A stretch of 64,000 nucleotides of DNA from Membranipora membranacea (lineage: Eukaryota > Bryozoa > Gymnolaemata > Cheilostomatida > Membraniporidae), in assembly GCA_914767715.1 (NCBI GenBank), contig OU612070.1, positions 20,634,025 to 20,698,024 of the forward strand, given 5' to 3'. Position numbers and translations under genes: made by a program. The notes below the pieces were generated by a model. The model made no database searches. It saw nothing but the letters and a program-made list of their open reading frames with translations, and was not told where the DNA came from. Shown here piece after piece: positions 23,722 through 37,452 of the stretch (its first letter is position 1; the number at the start of each line of letters is the position of its first letter).

Positions 23722-26700
23722 ATGGATTTAATGAACCATGACAGTATGGTGGAGAGTCTGTTAGCATGCCTCGAGGATACTTATGAGAGTAACCAGATCA
23801 AAGCACTTAACCTGATTAGAAAGATGAGCAGTGATCAACATTGTCCAGCACTGGTAAAAACTAATCCTATTTATTGTTATAGCTGCTATCTTATACGTTT
23901 GTATCATTCAAAATAAGCATTCAAAGAGTGAAATGAGAGGGAAATGAAAAAATATGCAATTTCAACACATAGAATGATACTGATTTTCAAATTTTAGAAC
24001 GAGGAACGAGTGAAAGCGCTGCTGCTCAAAGTGTTCGATTACTTATACAGCAGCGGAAATCAGGATTCACTGTCAGCTTGTTATCTCTTACAAGTCTGCT
24101 TCTGTGTCCCAGAAACTACCCTCAAAGCTATGAGTACATTTCCTCGCATTCATAACGATGTGTGCCAGCGTGTATGTTAAAACATTATTTATTCACTTTT
24201 TCTTATTATCATTGTTCATGAAGATGATGTTGAAGAAACAGCGCTGCCAAACCTTGAATTTGAAAAAAAAAATTATTACAGTCAAACACTTTGCTAGGTT
24301 TCATAGGCCTTTTGAGGAGGGATTTTAACACTCTATTTGGTGCCAAACATATGTTGAATGTAGATTTTATGAATGACATGGCATGAAGCCAGTTGTTTTG
24401 GCCTAGTGGGAAGGTGAGGCTTGGCTGACCACACACTACCCTAAAGATCACAGGTTAAAAAAGCGTGTGGAATATACTGTCTTGTGGGCTCATCTAATGT
24501 GTTGGCACACTGGTCACTGCAAATGTAAAATTGATTTTGTGAAATATTTTAGGCCTTGGAGGCTGTATCTCAGGGGGACGTAGGTTTGGAGACAGTTACC
24601 TCTGTTTATGAGAAGCTAGCATTGAGGTTGACTCAGGCAATTGTTTATATTATTCAACATCAAGCAGCTAAGGCTAAAGATGATTTATTGCGGGCAAGTC
24701 AGGAAACTCCTCTCTATCCCGCCCTGCTTTGTCTGAAATACATACTCGGGTAAGTGCTTTCAATACATTGTTATAAGCACTTTTTTCCGCTTGCAAGGTA
24801 CGGAACTTGATGTCCCAATTAGATTGATATAATCTCCCATAGTCTTAGTGGCTAGACAACTGCACATGCAAGTTGATTGAATTCTCAAACACTAATGTAA
24901 TGACACCATGAACAGGTTCATGAATGCCACTAACTCGTACTTGCAGCCGTCTGGGCACTTGGACTTGTATTGTCAATGACGTATCCCTACTTACATTGAC
25001 ACACGTTTCGTATTACAGGTCAATAGAAATGATACACCTCTCAGAGTGGTGTTCAATACTGAGGGATGTATTTTGTGTAACATTTGAGGAAGTGTATCCA
25101 TTAGTCCATCCTGTTGTATGTCACTCCTCACCAGAGGGTTATTTGCCTCAAGACGACGAACAGCAAAATACAGGTATGTATCTACGGCTTATTGCTGCTC
25201 ATTTATTCGCTCTGATGTCCCTATGTTTTAAAAGCAGTAAACATACAGAAAATCAATTTACGTTGATATAATTGTCATCCTTGCTTTGCTTGCATTCTCC
25301 CTGCTTGCACTGCATAAAATCACACATCTGTTGTGTGAGTTGTCTTGACAAGTTATAAAGTGAGACAACTCAGACTACTCAAGATTATAAAAATGGTCTT
25401 GAAAATGAATTATCATGTTATAGGAATACACAAATGCTGATTTCTAAAGAAATAAATTCCAGAAACCTACCTTTGTTTTGTTCTATATTTTTTACTATCT
25501 TACAGATGCCACAAGTGAGAGGCCTGGTTTACCTCAGTACCTGATTGTATGCTGCTGGAGGACTGTGAGGGAGATATCATTATTATATGGTGTTATAATG
25601 GAGAAAGTGCTACCTAAACCATCTGGTGACCAACTCGTCTCACAACAACAGGTAGGCATGATAATAACCGCACATCGCCTGTATAGCCAACTGTGAAAAG
25701 GTAGCCCTCTTGATGCAGACTCATTTATCTTAGAGTAGTTTTGTACCTGAGAAGTGATGTCATGCTGCTGCACAATCTCTACCATATTTTGGCATTCATT
25801 TCTAATTTTGTACTGGCACACCATTCATCTTAGCCAGGTCCTTGTGGAACGGGACTAAAAGTACCAGAGAGGTCCACTGTGTGTTTTCACACCAAACATG
25901 CAATAAAAAGAACCGGGCATGGGTATAGTGCCTGTCCCCGGGAGAGGATCTCTCTCCGCTAAAAAAATGATGAGTTGTGACATGAGATTGAACGATTCTC
26001 AAACTTTATTTTCCCTTGATTATTCAGTCTCATCTTATCCCATACTCTAAGTTAGTTATTGATTTTGTTTTTTTGTTTTTTTATATTTAGTTGCTGCAGT
26101 GTATTAAGGTTTTCTATGAATCGATACTATTAGACGCTAAACATCGAGGAGCATTTGAGATGGCATATACTGGTTATTGTAGCTACTGGAAAACCATATG
26201 GAGGTAGCAATGTTTTTAAGTTTTTAACATGTTCAGTCTCAAACATAATAAACTAGTGCTGGCATTACAAAGAACGAAAGTTCACAACAGGCTTATCAAC
26301 TTTTTCTCATCCCAAGCATCAAACAGTTGGCTCATTGATGAGGACTAACCTGTCAGTTTGCTTTCTGACTAGTTAACTACTGTGACTGTCTTACAGCTTA
26401 CAGTCTTACAGTTGTTGAATGATGTTGCATTTGTTTGTTACTCAACTGCCCCTGGCACTTGTAGTGACTTATCTGTAACTCGGACCTATTGGGTTTTTAG
26501 AGAAGCTATTGGTCACCACCGATCAATTCAGGTTATCTTTGCACCGTAGCCACTGAACTAATTCAAATGTGCTTGAGTTCTCAAACTGAAAAGTCACCCC
26601 ATCATCACCCGAACTGTAGAGCTGGGAACTCAAGCACATTCGAATTAGTTCAGTGTCTACGGTGCAGAGAGACTCGTATCACAGAGTCGATCTGCAGGCA

Positions 26701-29700
26701 GTGTGATTGTTAATGTAATGTATTGAATGTTTATGCAGGATGAGTAAGTGCCACTTCTTAGTAGAAGAGTTTCTTACAGATAGCCCGTATTCTATGCTTC
26801 TTGAGCGTGACAGTGCAGATCAATTGTGTGCTACTCGGAGGAGTGCAGGCCTCCCCTTCATGGTACAAGCATATTTAGCCTCAGAACCAAAGCTAAATAA
26901 CCACTCAGCACTGAATAAAATCATGAATCAGCTCCTGCCCATCTCCATTTATCTGCCAGGTGAGTTTAGTGCACTCTGGCTAGGCTGGTAGCTTATTGGG
27001 CTTGTACAGTACATACTACATAAATACCTCATGGATGAGCAGGGGGGACAAATTCCAACACCAAACATAAATTTTCACCTAGAAGTGCTATGAATTGTTT
27101 TCAGTGTAAAATTATTGCATATCTACTGCAGATCTAGTTGTCAGACTATATATTGCTTTGATATTTTGGTAGTATTTTACGGAAATGTAACTATTTGCCA
27201 CTCTATAAACTATAATTTGAAGAAATACTTATGCAATCTTATGTTGTTTCACATGCAACTGACTTATCATTTAAAAATGAATTGTCGTGTGTAAATTTGT
27301 ATTTCACTGTGTAACCGCTTGTATGATATATACCAGATGATGGTGAGCTGTATAGCCAGACACAGAGAGTACATGCGTTTAATGTACTCAGAGCTTTGTA
27401 CAAAAACTCCAGTCTTGGAGATGCTGTTCAACCTTTTGTCTCTAAGGGTCTAAAATCCGCTGTCTTAGGATGCAAATCCCAGGTTTGTGATCTCATAACT
27501 GAACTTGATATATACCTTGAAAGAATCCCATTGCCAATCTAAGGCTGATTTTCTAATCCCACCATTGAAGCAATATTTGGAGCTGCCTTGTATTTATTTC
27601 TCTCGATGAGAGCACAACTCCTGGTTACGTTAGGGAAAAGCTTCCTTTGTCCCATATGTCCCAAACTCCCTGAAAAAGCTACCTATATACCTCATGTATA
27701 CAGACTAAAAAGTACGAAATAAAAAGTATGATATATGACATCATGTACTTGTAGGTTTGGCCAGTGCGTAACGCCGCCAATCAGTTATACACAGCACTCA
27801 TTACTCGCATGTTTGGAGTGAAGCATGGTAAGGATGACCTGAGTAAGCAGAGTGGTATGGCTGGAAGGCTGTTCTTCCAAAGATACCCAGATATACATCC
27901 ATTTCTTCTCAAGGTAGGGAGGATACATGCATAAATTAAAATTTTTATGGGTTGATACAGAATCTGGTTAAGTAAGCAAAACATGAAGACCACTGAAGTA
28001 TTCTATTTCAATGAGTGAAACTTATGTGGCGATTCTGTGTTGGATTATGAGCCAATCAGTGATTCTCTTGACTCCAGCTCATCAAAATAATTCCAGTGAT
28101 AACCATTCTATGCACTGTGATGTCACAAATTCTAAGCTGGCTACCTGAAAAAACCTCAATGATTCAAGATTTTCATGGGAACACCTCTGTCCTTTGTACA
28201 TACTACTAAATCTACTCTATCTGATTATCATATTCACTATTTAGGAGATGGAGTCGTGTACTGTATTCAGTGACAGCAGTAGTCAGACTTTATTACAGCC
28301 AGAGTTACCTCTCCTTCTTGTTATACTGTGTAAACTATATCCATCTCAGAAAGAAGGGGCTGACTCTCAATCACTAGATACTTTTATACCTTATCTACAC
28401 AGGTAAAAAGTCTTGTGGTCTCTAAAACTTGACTACGGTGCATTGGAAGGTATCTGTCAGGCTGTGATGCAGCCTGTCACGACCAGCTTTGTTGCACCTA
28501 GCTCAAGTTTGATTTTTCTGATACTTCAACAGATGTGCTATGGCATATCATGTTGAAACATATGATATCGAAGTAGTATAGAGGGAATGAACTCTCTCTG
28601 CCCCTTTTAGAGGGAATCAATTGGTTCACGAATACAGAGTTTTAAATGTTGATTGGAATTGGCAAATTAGCAAATCTTATTGCGTATACTTTACTGAATT
28701 CGAATCACAGCTTTAACTGTAACGAAATATACTTCTACCGATTTCAGGTCTGCATCTAGTCCAGTGTATAAAGCTAGGATGTTAGCGGCTCATGCTTTAG
28801 GTAACATGGTAGATCATGATGCAGTGATCTCTACATTTCAGCGTTTGAGTGAAGAGCTCACTGTAGCCTCAGGACATAACAGGTTACATGGACTACTACT
28901 GCAGATATATCATCTCTATGGTAATATCATAAGTGTTCATTTCTTATGGCCATAATTCGAAAAGTCGAAATAAGGAATGATTATAAAGGATCATCTCCTT
29001 GAATACGAGTGTTTACTAATGGTAATATTATTACCAAATGAACTCTTACTGATAGCCTAAATTTGGCGTTTATTTGTTATTAATCCACTCAAGAGAAATA
29101 TATTTATGGACAGCAAAGTGAATCGTTTACCTGTACTTCAGTATCGCCTCATTCTTCACAGGTTCTATCGATAGTAATATCTCTGAAAAATTCGGTAGTA
29201 TTTTGTATAACCTGTCATATATTTCATGACAGCTAACTATATAATATATCTGTACTTAGTTATCCTTTCATTGTTTCAGGTGCTATTAGTAAGGCAGGAA
29301 ATTCCAATAATATGACTGAGAAAGTCAGAAGTGTTTTGTATTCTACAATTTCACAGAACCACACTAGAATACTGTCCAGGTAAGGATATCTTTATGATGG
29401 ATAACATTTTTTTTTAATTGACTTAATGCTTGTAAAAACAGCAAATATCCAAAACAAGTTTCATCCTCCATAGATTAAAGACAGTTCGGTTTGGATGGCT
29501 GTGAAAGAAATCCCGTTTCAATGGATAACGCAAATCAGCAAGACATTACAGACAATATCCCGTCATTTATCATAGCGCCATACAGTCTGAGCTGAAATAA
29601 ACTGCAAATTCTAGCAAGAAGTAAATGTGTCTCCTTGGTTCTAGCCTTCATTTTGAAACTTGACTTGCAATTATTATGTTGTCAATAGTTAATTTAAAAT

Positions 29701-32633
29701 CTCATTGCTGTACTTATTATATAATTTTACTTTGCAATTATATTTTTACAGTCGATGTGATCAAGTCAAGTGTGTATTCATAGATCTGCTCACATTGACT
29801 AAACCACTACTGGTGACACTGTATAAAGAGAATATAACTTCCATCCTTCAATCATCTGTGAACTTGAACCCTAAAGACGACTCAAAAAGACCAGAAGGAG
29901 ACAACTGTGCCCCCTTATGTAACTCAGACTGGTCACTTGAAAGTGTTGATCTGCAGCTAAGCAGGTGTAAACTGCTGCTCAGTCTTGGAGCACCTGTTTT
30001 TTATGACAGTAGTAGGTTAGAGAGGTTGCTGAGTGTGACATGCATGTATGAAGTTCACCATATGATACTGTCATCTGAGGTTCTGAAGAAAGGTGAGTAT
30101 CAAGGGATCGATCAAAACATGGAGTTCTTAACTGAATCCACAAATTTCTCCAGTACTGTCTTCTGGTCTTGACCAGTAGTTATATGTTTGTTTTGACTGT
30201 GTTGTGTACTTGTACAATGTACTTTGTAACTTTGTACAGTAAAAACCACTGAAATGGTACTCTCTCTTTTGTTGCAGATCGTCAGCTCATATCTCCTGGA
30301 TTTCTGATAAAGCTTTTCAATGATTGGGCAGAGCGAGATACCCAGCGATTCTCATATAACGGTGCAGTGTCCACTGATAAGGTTTGTTAAAATGTTCGTT
30401 ATTGTATGTCAGCTATGAGATCCTCATGGGAGGCAGACTTAACAAGTTTGCTGCAGAAAATGTCTGAAATTCAAGTCCAAACTATACTTTTGTACAAAAC
30501 TGCCCAACTAATATTTTACAGTCGTTTGAGTAGATTTATGCGTATTATCTAATTGCAAATAAGTCATATGAGATGATTGACAGTAGTCTATATGTTTTTT
30601 GACAGCTGGCAGATGTCATATCTGAGAGACTTGCATCTGCTGATAACTCAGACATGGTGACCCTGTCAGAAGACTTGAAGCTCCCACAGGAGTCATCCTC
30701 TTTACCACTACTCAAGCTAAAAGCCAGTCTCGTCCATCTCCGTGGTGTAAGAACAGTTTACCTAATATTAGCTGCAGAAATAATAGATGCAAATTGACAT
30801 AAAATCAGGTAGCATGATTGAAACTCTCTTTACTTTCCAGCTAATTAAGAAACTACGAATAAAACTTGCAAGCTAGCACAACATGCGCCATAATATGTCT
30901 AAACCACTTTTCAAGCAGAGGTATTGTTTTGTTTTAGAAAAAATCCGCAGAGCTGGCAGACATTGTCGCTCAGCTATTGGAGCACCTGCGAGGCAATGAT
31001 GTGACTGCCGATTCACAGAGCACCTGTTTAGGAATTGTCAGCCTTGTCAGTAGATGGTTACTCAAGGTTAATGATACTGTTCCAGGTGAAATGATTACCA
31101 TGAACAATTGCGCGCTCCAATTTTACAAACTTCAATACACTTCAAGATGTGATCAAGTAGAAATGTGAAGTTGTCCATTCAGTCATCATTAAGTAAGGTG
31201 AACATGATCATGCAGATCTATGTTTTCCATTGGAATTTAGTACATGGTACATGCAAAAATTCCTGTTTACTTAAATTTCACTCGCTAGTTTAATTTAAAC
31301 ACATAGAAATCTTGCTTGTCACTATGTTTACGGTTTTAGTCGAAGCCCAGTACAGAAGTTGTCAGTCCATTAGAATCAAGAGCACAACTCCCGTTATATC
31401 ATTCGTGAACTGTATTCTCACTTTTACTGTTTTAGTTCTGGAATGTGAGTTATGGCAGGTCTGTATTCTGCTTCTCTTCTCATCTGACGATGATATAAGA
31501 AAAGAAGCCTCAGAAACAATCTATAGAATCACGATGTCTAATCAGTCTGGTGACCACAGTCTATATCAAGGTATAATTAACTGCCATTATGTTTTTGTTT
31601 TATTATTCTGCTGGACGGATATAAAATAGTGCTTGTCATAGAAAAAAAAAGTATACAAAGTAAGGGAACATCTAGATAGTCCACGGAGTATAGCGACAGC
31701 TGTCCCAACTTCCTGCCCCTCACCGTCCACCGTGGGCCCACAGACGCTCCGCCAGACCATGCAATGGATTGTTTGCATGTGCTGATCCTATGCTGCAAAT
31801 TTAGGTTTTGCTCTACGAGAGTGATAGACCGGGTCTTTTGACGTGACATTTGGTTTGGTCTTGGTTACAACAGATGATAGAATGCCTCAAAACCAAGCCT
31901 AAATAAGTAATAAGCTATCATGTTAGGGTGAATTAGTATTATTAATAGTTTGTCTTACAGGCAACTAATTTATTTGAATGCATAGATAACTCTTAGTATT
32001 CACATTGTAGCCAATGATCCTAACGAGACATTGTCTGATCTTCTCGACTGGATGAGAAGTGTGTACAGTATAGATGACATCAGGTCAATGTGTAATCTGT
32101 GGCTCAATGATGAACATCTCTGGCTGCCAGAGGCTGATATGAATCAGGTACGTATCTCTTGTGATGTTTTTAGATGTCATTATCTTGGTGATTGTATTTT
32201 GAACAATTTCGTGGAGTTTCTGCGAGCCTATCGTGTTTCTCAAAAACAACTACTTGAATGGATTAAAAATTTACCAACAACTTATCATTGATCAATTGCA
32301 TCTCATGCAAGTTGAAGAAGATATGATATAAATCCCGTTGAAAATCTCACAATGAATTTTGTCAATGAGACACTAAAATGTGCTCAAACTCAACAAAACT
32401 AATACTGTTCCTGTTATATTTAGCCTGTGCTCTATCATTATTATTGCAATGAAATGGCCAGGAAGTGAAAGTAACCGCTGAAATAATTCTTGTATCTATC
32501 TCTTCCTTGATTACTATTACAGGATGATACGGGAGACAGTGAAGACAGACTCTTTAGCAGAGCTGAGATTTACTTACTCTGTGACCTTCATTCATTCCGT
32601 AATATTGTCTCAGAGTTCTCAAAATCACTATAG
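23722..32633 (+). CDS. THADA (Trm732-like), C-terminal half only
   Basis: Nineteen exons in frame give 996 residues: 23722-23853, 23998-24171, 24553-24749, 25019-25173, 25506-25651, 26091-26203, 26739-26959, 27337-27482, 27755-27913, 28245-28402, 28748-28920, 29280-29379, 29752-30092, 30278-30381, 30606-30746, 30938-31085, 31436-31570, 32011-32147, 32523-32633. THADA/Trm732 is the HEAT-repeat partner of the Trm7/FTSJ1 methyltransferase that modifies position 32 of tRNA anticodon loops; animal THADA has also been linked to SERCA and energy balance. DUF2428 hallmarks are CCWRTVREISLLYG (exon 5), CATRRSAGLPF followed by ASEPK (exon 7) and TRMFGVKHGKDDLSKQSGM (exon 9). Full-length THADA has about 1700-1950 residues. 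Exon 1 begins AG|ATG right after a 3' splice site, so the ATG may be an internal Met. Confidence 0.9.
26536..26673. repeat. Inverted repeat with ~46-bp arms
   Basis: Arms 26536-26581 and 26625-26673 match at nearly every base (core GCACCGTAGCCACTGAAC against its complement) around a 43-bp spacer. It lies in intron 6 of THADA. No clear target duplication was found and the arm sequence is unrelated to the 9-bp-duplication family. It is probably another small fold-back transposon. Confidence 0.7.
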
Positions 32634-32925
32634 TCTCCTGACATGTGACGAAACTGGACACAAAGTAGGTTCAAAATTTAATATTTGCTAAATTCTCAAC
32701 AATTTTCTATGATTCAGGGTATATATGGACAGAATTTAATTAAATAGTTAAAGCCTAAACGCAGTTCAATGCATTTTATAGGCAGGCAGTCACTTATGCT
32801 AAATTTATATAAGATTTGAATTGGAAAATTTTTTAGAGTTGTTCTGGGCATAATACTATTGATGGTGTTAAGAGTTGTATGTAACCCCTATTCGCTCATC
32901 ATGATGTCACCTCGCAATAGATGTG
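32634..32925 (+). other. THADA 3' UTR and spacer to the duplicated block
   Basis: A variant polyadenylation hexamer ATTAAA lies at 32739-32744. No AATAAA is seen before the duplicated block begins, and there is no other feature. Confidence 0.4.
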
Positions 32926-33945
32926 ATTGGTTGAAGCGACCAACTATTGGTCATTGTAATCTGATTGCCTTTTTACTTGCGCAAGATGTGGGTCCAATCC
33001 CCACTCAGCGCTCAATATTTTTACCCAATGTATGCAATACAACACAGATGCCTCATAGTGACATCACAGGGCACAAGGTAACACTGAAATCAGATGGTAA
33101 TTGGAGGGTAACTAGGATGTCAAAAAAATTTAAATCACCTGAGGAATTACTTTGTGTCAGTGTGTAGACTTTAAAATTTAGCATACTAAATACAATTTTG
33201 ATTCCATTGGGCAGAACTTGTATGGCAAAACTCCTGTGTGTATTTGAATTTCACTGGCTTGAAGCCTTGTTGGTTTGATTGCCTTCAATTTCTAATCCGT
33301 GTCCAAGCTATTATTGATAGCATGGCCGTGTCAGTAAGGGAAGTTGAGGAGAATCACTTTGAGACCTGTTGAGGTACTCTCTCTTGCCCTACATCAGCAC
33401 CTATGGCACAGTGGTCGTATACATAAAATGTGCTAACAATTTAATATCAGTCTCAAGTAAAGTTACACACATTATTTTTGGGCCACATGCTGGGGTATAT
33501 GCTTAGGAATTGGGGTAACGCAATAATTTTGGGATCAAGCTCGCTAAATACATTAAAGGACATTGAATAACTCACTACTGGTGGTCTTTCGTAGAAACTG
33601 CTGATCTGTCAAAAATGGCTCTGAGGTATATCCATAAACGTATAGCAATTATATTTTTCATAAACCCACAAGGCAGTAATTATTAAGCAATGAGAAGCAA
33701 GTTGATTAGACCTATAGCAGATAGTAATGATATCATTTTGATTGCATAATCTTAAGCATTAACTTCCCCATTTTGCCTTGAGCCATCATAACTGGCCAGC
33801 CATTTTAAAATTATATATATGTGAGAAAGACAGGTGTAGTATTAACTGAATCAAGTAAAAAGTTTCCATGGCCAGGAGCGATGTGACAAAGATCAGGGAT
33901 GGGTCTCAATGAACGTGAAGTCAGATAAACAGCTAGTGGAAATGG

Positions 33946-33953
33946 TATAAAAG
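33946..33953 (+). promoter_or_regulatory. TATA box of repeat-protein gene A
   Basis: TATAAAAG lies in a conserved context shared with gene B. Transcription should start about 30 bases on, near 33976. The resulting non-coding first exon would end at 34012 (CCAAG|GTGAGT). An intron of about 240 bases separates it from the coding start. Confidence 0.75.
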
Positions 33954-34257
33954 GCTGTGAGAAAGTTATCCACAGCATTCCTGACCCATCAGTGAAGCAA
34001 TAAACATCCAAGGTGAGTTAAAAGGGATCTTCAGATTCATAGTAATAAATTGAAGTCAGCTAGAGTTCTAGATTTGCATTTGGTATTTTGGCTTATGATA
34101 GATGGTAGATTGATGTTGCTTTAGTCAACTCACTGCTACAACTCGATTGGCTTCACTCATATCATTCATAATTATTTTTTTACTGCTATTGCTTTTATTT
34201 TCATCTTTTAAGGTTTTGGCAGTAAAAAATGCTTTTAATTTTTTCATTTTAGATATC

Positions 34258-36524
34258 ATGAAGGTTCTCATTGTTGGAGTAGCAATTCTTGCTGTTGCCT
34301 TTGGCTCTGTGTAAGTCTATGATCCTTCTGATTTAAAAATAACATGTTTTCAAATTAGCAAAAGTTTTTTTTTTTAGAGGTTGTTGCTTAGTTTCGAATA
34401 CTAATAATTTATACAGTATTTCAAAGCCATGCAAGGATAAATCATATTGTGTCATCTGATTGGATATAGATTATGTATTTTTCTTCAAAATATTTAGGTG
34501 AAAGATGAAGTGCGAGCAAACTATGATGTATATTAAAATGACATGTTCATCATAGTATGCATGTGTACAATTATTAAGGCCATACATGCAGGTATATAAA
34601 AATGAATGTGCCGAATTGTTGCAGTCAGTCTTTAAGGTTTTACAATAATTGTGGTTTTAATTTGAGTTATACTTGCTAACCTCAAAAAGTCAAAACATTG
34701 GATATTGGACTGAGCGCTAAATACACATATCATTTTCTATATATATATATATATAATATAAATGTCTCTTATTATGATATTCATTTTAGCTACCGCCACC
34801 GCGGATATGGCTATGAAAAACCAGCACATAAGGAGGAGGGTAGCTATAGCATGGAGACCAAGGATGCTTATGGCAACAAGGTTGAGGCCAGCGGCTCATA
34901 CGAGGTCACCAACAAGAACCACGGATACGGATACAACAACAAGCACCATGGACATGGATACAACAAAGTAGCCCACAAGGAGGAGGGAAGCTACAGCATG
35001 GAGACCAAGGATGCCTATGGCAACAAGGTCGAGGCTAGCGGCTCATACGAGGTCACAAACAAGAACCATGGATACGGGTACAACAACAAGCACCACGGAT
35101 ACAACACACCATCCCACAAGGAGGAGGGAAGTTACAGCATGGAGACCAAGGATGCTTATGGCAACAAGGTTGAGGCCAGCGGCTCATACGAGGTCACCAA
35201 CAAGAACCACGGATACGGATACAACAACAAGCACCATGGACATGGATACAACAACAAGCACCATGGACATGGATACAACAAAGTAGCCCACAAGGAGGAG
35301 GGAAGCTACAGCATGGAGACCAAGGATGCTTATGGCAACAAGGTTGAGGCCAGCGGCTCATACGAGGTCACCAACAAGAACCACGGATACGGATATGACA
35401 ACAAGCACCACGGATACGGATACGAAAACAAGCACCAAGGACATGGATACAACAAAGTAGCCCACAAGGAGGAGGGAAGCTACAGCATGGAGACCAAGGA
35501 TGCTTATGGCAACAAGGTTGAGGCCAGCGGCTCATACGAGGTCACCAACAAGAACCACGGATACGGATATGACAACAAGCACCACGGATACGGATACAAC
35601 AACAAGCACCATGGACATGGATACAACAAAGTAGCCCACAAGGAGGAGGGAAGCTACAGCATGGAGACCAAGGATGCTTATGGCAACAAGGTTGAGGCCA
35701 GCGGTTCCTATGAGGTTACCAACAAGAACCACGGATATGGATACAACAACAAGAACCATGGATACGGATACAACAACAAGCACCATGGACATGGATACAA
35801 CAAAGTAGCCCACAAGGAGGAGGGAAGCTATAGCATGGAGACCAAGGATACTTATGGCAACAAGGTCGAGGCCAGCGGTTCATATGAGGTTACCAACAAG
35901 AACCACGGATACGGATACAGCAACAAGCACCATGGATACGGATACAACAACAAGCACCATGGACATGGATACAACAAAGTAGCCCACAAGGAGGAGGGAA
36001 GCTATAGCATGGAGACCAAGGATGCTTATGGCAACAAGGTCGAGGCCAGCGGCTCATATGAGGTTACCAATAAGAACCACGGATACGGATACAACAACAA
36101 GCACCATGGATACGGATACAATAAGGGACATGGTGGATACAGACGTCATGGTGGATACAGGCGTCATGGAGGATACAGACGTCATGGAGGATATGGATAC
36201 AAGAACAACAACGGATACGGATACAAGAACAGCGGACATGGATACAGACATGGAGGAATTTCTGGTCTTGCTAACAACCTCATCAGAGGAGTTGGATATG
36301 GACATGGTGGACTCCTCAACAAAGGTCTTGCTGGAGGACGTGGACTCACTCTTGGTCTCGGACATGGTAAGCGTGCTACATCATAGTTGAGAACAGTTCC
36401 GAGAGAAATGATCCGTGGTTCACTTTTGTCTCGCAGTATTTAAGTTTGGACATTGAATATCTGCCATTTGCTGTATAACTTATTAATAAAATAATGATTC
36501 TGTTTTCTTTCAGGACGTTGGTAA
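34258..36524 (+). CDS. Secreted Gly/Tyr/His/Lys-rich tandem-repeat protein A
   Basis: Coding exons 34258-34310, 34790-36366 and 36514-36524 give 546 residues. Exon one encodes a signal peptide (MKVLIVGVAILAVAFGSV) whose last codon is split by the intron. The large exon holds eight units of roughly 45-65 residues. Each has a conserved block (KEEGSYSMETKDAYGNKVEA, then SGSYEVTNKNHGYGY) and a variable linker of NNKHHGYGY / NNKHHGHGY modules ending NKVAH. Unit 2 instead ends HHGYNTPSH. The tail has three GGYRRH copies, then GYGYKNN and a Gly/Leu-rich stretch. The final exon contributes only the end of a Gly codon, Arg-Trp and stop. There are no cysteines in the repeats. I do not recognise the family. 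Composition suggests an extracellular structural, cuticle or adhesive material; the GSYSM...YGNKV block loosely recalls chitin-binding cuticle repeats, which is inference only. A polyadenylation hexamer lies at 36748-36753. Confidence 0.85.
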
Positions 36525-37452
36525 ATGAGATGACCACAGCATCACTAGTGGAGAGAAAATTACCCTCAGGGAAAATTTTCATATAGATATGTAACCTCAT
36601 TGGTGCTGATCTAATCAGTACTGTTTTTTAAAATTATATTATCGAATTGGGTACTACTTGTGGTCTTTTTGTTATTATGACCAATACATTTTTTAAATTT
36701 TTTACAGATTTTATACAGGATAAATTAGTTTGTCATTTAAAAAAAAAAATAAATTCTTATCTAAAATTACCTACTCTGTTTGTCTTATTAACTAACTTAC
36801 ATGGTCTGCAGGCTGTGTACTTTGCTATATCTGTATCACAGCCTGCAATGATAGTGTGGCAGGTATAGGCAAGCTGAAGAGTTGTTTTTGAATTGTCTCA
36901 TCCTCTCATCTAAAGAGGTCGTAATGACCACCGTCAGGAAGTTTTACAGTGACATTCCATGTCCAGTCTGAAACAGCACTATGATAAGAGCTAACAATGC
37001 AATGTTTTCATGACAAAGCATCAACATCACTGGTGGTTTTTAATTTTATCCAAATTTGCTTTCTGATCCCAGTTAGGAAGTGTTTTTTGTATACACTAGG
37101 CATCACCAATGAGAATTTGTGATTCAGTAGTGAGCTAAAACCATAGTTCTCGCAACCAAGCACCTGAACAGTACCAACCTCACGCTACCAACCACGTTCT
37201 ATCAACACATACTCCAAATATTGATAAACTGATTATTAAATGCGAGATCCAATCGTTGGCAGCTTGTTTGAATCTCAGCCAATCTAAAACATGGCAAAGT
37301 GACAACGCAGAATATTTACACCCCCTTGTGCATGTTGACAACTTTTAATAATGTCTGAAATAATTGCACAGATGAGCTTTTGATTCTTCCACTTTGCAAA
37401 TCTTACTTATCTTAATTATAAGTTACTGCCTGACTATTTCATGCTTGGGCTT

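Noticed and set aside
35532-36365. Long open frames on the minus strand and in the other plus frames of repeat gene A (and equally in gene B)
   Set aside because: They are by-products of a stop-free, highly biased DNA repeat. Their translations are monotonous Val/Ser/Met or Thr/Asp strings, with no start context or splice support.
34698-36386. Single-exon reading of the repeat proteins starting in the intron and running past the donor
   Set aside because: The leader has no signal peptide and covers the TA-rich intron and 3' splice site. The spliced model has a signal peptide, kept phases, and an identical layout in the paralogue.
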